A stretch of DNA of 64,000 nucleotides from Streptomyces sp. Je 1-369 (GTDB lineage Bacteria; Actinomycetota; Actinomycetes; Streptomycetales; Streptomycetaceae), in the NCBI RefSeq assembly GCF_026810505.1, contig NZ_CP101750.1:186001-250000 (forward strand), written 5' to 3'. A program made the position numbers and the translations under genes. A model generated the notes under the pieces. The model had not been told where the DNA came from. It made no database searches and saw only the letters and a program-made list of their open reading frames with translations. Below are positions 54,576 through 64,000 of this stretch, one piece after another (position 1 is the first letter of the stretch; each line of letters begins with the position of its first letter).

Positions 54576-55610
54576 TCACGGGGTGAGAGCAGGCCAGGTG
54601 AGCGTCGCCGACCCCCAGGTGAGTCCCCCTCCGAACGCGGTGAGCAGGACCAGGGCACCCGCCGCGAGGCGCCGCTCGGCGGCCGCGTGGGCCAGGAGCA
54701 GGGGGATGGAGGCGCCCGCGGTGTTGCCCACTCGCTCGATGTTGGACAGGAAACGGTCCCGGGGAACGCCGAGATGCTCCGCGACAGCGCGTGTGATGCG
54801 GGCGTTCGCCTGGTGCGGGACCACGTGGTCGACCTGGTCCGGAGGCCATCCGGCGGCGTCGAGTACAGCACGGGAGGAGGCCGTCATCCGGCGGACCGCG
54901 TTCCTGAAGACCTCATTGCCCACGACCCGGGCGTAACGGTGGGTCCGTTGTGTGTCCGGAGGGAGCTGGGCCCCGGAGGAGCGCTGCCGCGATCCACCGG
55001 CGGGCATCAGGATCAGATCCTTGTGCGCACCGTCGCTGCCGAGGTCGAACTCCCCCACCGCGCCCGGCTCGTCGGGCGTGCCGGCCCGGACGACGACCGC
55101 GCCCGCGCCGTCCCCGAAGAGGATCGCCGCACCGCGGTCGAGCGGGTCCACGACGGTGGTGTAGGTGTCGGCGCCGATCAGCAGGACTCGTCGGGCGACG
55201 CCGCCACGGATGAGTCCGGTGGCGGTGGCCAGGCCGTAGACGAACCCACTGCACACGGCGCCCACGTCGAAGGCGGCGGCGCCGCCGAGTCCGAGGCGGT
55301 CGGCGACGTCGGGGGCGGTGGCCGGGGTGACGTGGTCGGGGGTGGAGGTGGCGAGCACGATCGCGTCCGGCGGCGGTCCGTCGGCCATCGCCAGAGCGGC
55401 CCTGCCCGCGTGGACGGCAAGGTCGGAGGTCGCGCCGCCGGGTTCGACCACGCGGCGCTCGGCGATGCCGGTGCGTTGGAGGATCCACTCGGGGTCCACT
55501 GCGAAACGCTCGGCCAGCTCGGCGTTGGCGAGCGTGCTGTGAGGTACGTATCCGCCGAAACCACACAGGACGGCGGCGGTTTGGCAGGCGTTCGCTCCTG
55601 GGTCAGGCAT
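54576..55610 (-). CDS. Beta-ketoacyl-ACP synthase III-like (FabH/KAS III)
   Basis: 344-residue KAS III. Cys120 in DVGAVCSGFVYG, the His in VPHQANARI and the Asn in NIERVGNTAGASIP form the FabH triad; FGDGAGAVVV is the CoA-site loop. ATG 55610 overlaps the stop of the fusion gene upstream by 8 bp. KAS III enzymes condense an acyl-CoA starter with malonyl-ACP, so this gene suggests that the pathway primes with a dedicated starter unit, though it may instead transfer or release an acyl group. Confidence 0.92.
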   Translation of the reverse strand: MPDPGANACQTAAVLCGFGGYVPHSTLANAELAERFAVDPEWILQRTGIAERRVVEPGGATSDLAVHAGRAALAMADGPPPDAIVLATSTPDHVTPATAPDVADRLGLGGAAAFDVGAVCSGFVYGLATATGLIRGGVARRVLLIGADTYTTVVDPLDRGAAILFGDGAGAVVVRAGTPDEPGAVGEFDLGSDGAHKDLILMPAGGSRQRSSGAQLPPDTQRTHRYARVVGNEVFRNAVRRMTASSRAVLDAAGWPPDQVDHVVPHQANARITRAVAEHLGVPRDRFLSNIERVGNTAGASIPLLLAHAAAERRLAAGALVLLTAFGGGLTWGSATLTWPALTP

Positions 55611-57941
55611 GGCTTGTCCTGGTGTCGGGGAGGGCGAGCGGTGCGCGCGGGCCGGGCACGGACGGCGCGACGGCGGGGGTGAGATGCGGGTCGGCGGCGC
55701 ACAGGCCGAGGCGGTCGGGGTGCCAGCGGGCGGGGCAGGGGTCCTGGCCGGAGGGGGCGGGCAGGACGAGGTGGTCGGCGAGGCCGCCGTACTGCGACCG
55801 CAGTGCACCGCCCAGGTCGGCCGGCCGGTCGGTCCGGGTGGCGAACAGGTCGAGAGTGGCGTCATCGATCTGCTCGGCCATGCGGCGCCATCGGTCCGGC
55901 CCCGGTTCCAGGCTGAGTTCGGCAAGCCGGTCGGCGAGCGGTGCGAGGCCGTACGGCGCGAAAACGGGCCGGTAGGCGCGGGTGCCGCACCACAGGGCGA
56001 CCAGGGTACGGGCCTGTTGCTCGGAGTCCGTGCGTTCGGCGGCGGTGCCGCCGGTGACCGTCAGGGGTGAGTGGATGAGGTGGAAGTCGGTGCGGTCGCG
56101 CCCGGAGCGGGCCAGTCCCCGTTCGAGGGCGGGCAGCAGTACCTCGATGAGATGGCGGCGGTTGGCGTAGGGCGGGGCGATCAGGCCGTCGGCGATCTCC
56201 CCGGCGAGTTCGGCGGCCTTGGGTCCGGTGGCGGCGAGCACGATGCGGGGCGGGCCGTACGGGCTCGGTGGAGGGGTGAAGAACGGGTTGGTGAGGGTGT
56301 GCTTGTAGAACTCGCCCCGGAAGCTCAGCGGGCGGTCCTCGTTCCAGGAGGACCAGATGTGGCGCAGGGCCGCCACGTACTCACGCAGACGGCCCAGGCG
56401 CCGGTCGCCAGGCATGGAGTAGCGGTGTTCCAAGTTGGCGCGGAACTGCGGGCCCAGGCCCAGGGTGAGGCGGCCGCCGCTGGTCGTGTGGAGGTCGTGG
56501 GCGGCGAGCGCGGTGGTCATCGGGGAGCGGGCCAGTGCGATCAGCACGCCGGTGCCCAGTGGCAGCGTGCTGGTGACGTGAGCGGCGACGGCGAGCGGCA
56601 GCAGCGGGTCGTGGTTCTGCTCCTGCGCCCACAGACCGCCGTAGCCGTACGACTCACAGGCGGTGGCCGCGGCCGCCGGGTCCGGTGGGAGCGCGGCGGT
56701 GTCGAAGCGCAACGGGGTCAGGAGGCGGTCGATGCGCACAGCGGGTGGTGCGGCGCGGGCGGCGCGAACGCGCAGTGTGGCCGGTGCGCCGTTTCGCCGG
56801 GGAAGTTCGAGGGCTGCGACCAGCCGGTCGAGGTAGGCGGCGTCAAGCGGTGGGGCGGTGACGCCTGTCTCGGTGAGCGCCTTCCAGGTGGCATCCGCAC
56901 GCACGGAAGGGAAGACGTGCTCCTCGCCGAGGGCCAAGAGGTATCGGCCGACATCGCGCAGCGCCGCCATCGGTTGGACGTCCGGATCACCCGCATGGTC
57001 CTCGACCCGCTGCCACCACAGGGCCGGCGGCAGCGGGTCGAGGCGGTGCCCGGCCCGGCGCAGGGCGCCGAACAGGTCGGTCAGGGGCAGGGGGTCGGGC
57101 TGGACCAGATGGTAGGCGCGCCCGGACGGCGCGTCTGCGCGGTTGACGAGTGCGACCAGGGCGCGGGCGACCACGTCCACGCGTTCGGCCGGTGTCGCCG
57201 AGGCGGTCGTGGGCGCCGCGCCGAGGGCAACCGCCGCGCGCATCAGCGGCACGAGCAGATCGGCGGCGGGTGCGGTGCGACCGGTGCGGGAATGGCCGGT
57301 GACCACGGCAGGACGGTAGATGTGCACCGGCAGCCCGAACTCCGCGGCGGCGCGGCGCAGTTCGCCCTCGCAGGCCGCCTTGGTCCGCGGATAGCCGAAT
57401 GGCCCGGAGGTCAGCTCGGTGACCGGGGTGTTCTCGTCGACCTCGGCCAGCCCTTGCCGACGGGCCGCGAGCAGCGTGCCCAGGGTGGAGACGTGGTGGA
57501 AGACCGGAGGGCGGCCGGTCAGTTCCTGGCGGCGACGGGCCAGTGTGAGCAGGTGCCGCAGCGCCCCGAGGTTCACTGGCGCCAGCTCCTCGTAATCCGC
57601 GACGAGGTTGATGCTCGCCGCGCTGTGGACGACGGTGTCGACGGACTCTGCCAGCGCGTCGAAGACATCGCCCGGCAGGCCGAACCCGGATCGCTGGAGG
57701 TCGCCGGGGAGCGCGGACAGCCGGTGGACCGCCCGCGCGGGCGGCTCGTCCAGGGCCGAGAGGCGCGCCTCCAGGCGGGCGCGGGCCGCTTCCGGGTCGG
57801 CGGCGCGCACCAGGCACAGCACGGTCGCGGTGGTGGCCGTGAGGAGTTCGGCGCACAGATGCCCGCCGAGACTGCCGGTGGCGCCGGTGAGCAGTACCGT
57901 ACGCGGCGGACCGCTCGGCGTGAGCGTAGGAAGAGAGCCGC

Positions 57942-57945
<4 letters not shown>
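55603..57945 (-). CDS. Thioester reductase domain fused to LLM (luciferase-like) oxidoreductase
   Basis: 780-residue two-domain protein. Residues 1-390 are an extended SDR of the thioester-reductase/Lys2/carboxylic-acid-reductase R type: LLTGATGSLGGHL (NADPH), VVHSAASINL, Ser153 in HVSTLG, Tyr185/Lys189 in GYPRTKAACE. Residues about 405-735 are a luciferase-like LLM flavin- or F420-type domain: YGYGGLWAQEQNHDPLLPLA, GTGVLIALARSP, RLTLGLGPQFRANLEHRYSM, FRGEFYKHTLTNPF. The F420-dependent MSMEG_2256-like family is the nearest in style, given the conserved GLGPQ. ATG 57945 overlaps the PKS stop (ATGA), so the protein is made with the PKS. Predicted: reductive release to an aldehyde, then oxidation or reduction by the second domain. 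This fusion is not one I recognise as known. Confidence 0.85.

Positions 57946-64000
<6,055 letters not shown>

Noticed and set aside
53074..55610. Type II aromatic PKS (KS alpha/KS beta/ACP)
   Set aside because: The single KAS II has an active Cys and there is no chain-length-factor partner, cyclase or aromatase; the set reads as FabH/ACP/FabF-like.

Overview
The window is high-GC actinobacterial DNA, almost certainly from a Streptomyces chromosome. Support comes from strong G/C third-codon-position bias, frequent GTG and TTG starts, a RheA-type heat-shock repressor beside htpG, a spore-associated-protein-A-like exoprotein, several streptomycete families (DUF6411-, DUF6461- and DUF4232-like) and three very large LuxR-type (LAL) regulators. 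No tRNA, rRNA or CRISPR array was recognised. Many decayed genes and IS5-family transposase remnants, together with pathway-type loci at both ends, suggest accessory or arm-proximal DNA.

Left end (1-3000): the 3' end of a translationally coupled operon encoding a LysX-like ATP-grasp ligase, a LysY/ArgC-like reductase, a LysZ/ArgB-like kinase and a class I glutamine amidotransferase. This set is the signature of amino-group-carrier-protein (LysW-type) chemistry, which in Streptomyces is associated with non-proteinogenic amino acids rather than lysine supply. A strong hairpin separates it from a heat-shock block (3216-6249): htpG, rheA, a RheA-type operator, and an hsp18 gene collapsed to 56 codons.

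Middle (6.4-34 kb): a mosaic of single genes: an RTX-repeat exoprotein, a trypsin-like protease, a DUF6461-like protein, a PadR/DUF1048 operon, barstar, a phospholipase-D-type enzyme, a DHFR-family protein, a methyltransferase, a subtilisin with P domain, a 1189-aa LAL regulator, a truncated IS5-type element, a VOC protein, a DUF4344-like lipoprotein, a TetR/FAD-monooxygenase pair with duplicated operators, a family-2 glycosyltransferase, gdhA and small secreted proteins. Between them lie remnants of an aminoglycoside phosphotransferase, an MmyB-type regulator, an acyl dehydratase, a DUF2625 gene and two further transposases.

34-49 kb is rich in regulators and hydrolases: HxlR with an epoxide-hydrolase-like enzyme, a DUF4232 lipoprotein, a further hydrolase, an SDR, three AraC regulators, an HSL-type esterase and two LAL regulators that converge and overlap by 44 bp. 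Remnants of pirin and pentapeptide-repeat genes follow, then secreted and membrane proteins (49-53 kb).

Right end (53,074-64,000, continuing beyond the window): a tightly coupled minus-strand operon. A highly reducing type I PKS (KS-AT-DH-ER-KR-ACP) is followed by a fusion of a thioester-reductase domain with a luciferase-like (LLM, probably F420-dependent) oxidoreductase, then discrete KAS III, ACP and KAS II. The inferred logic is a primed, fully reduced acyl chain released reductively as an aldehyde and handed to the fused flavin-type domain. This operon and the carrier-protein operon at the left end are the strongest candidates for undescribed chemistry.
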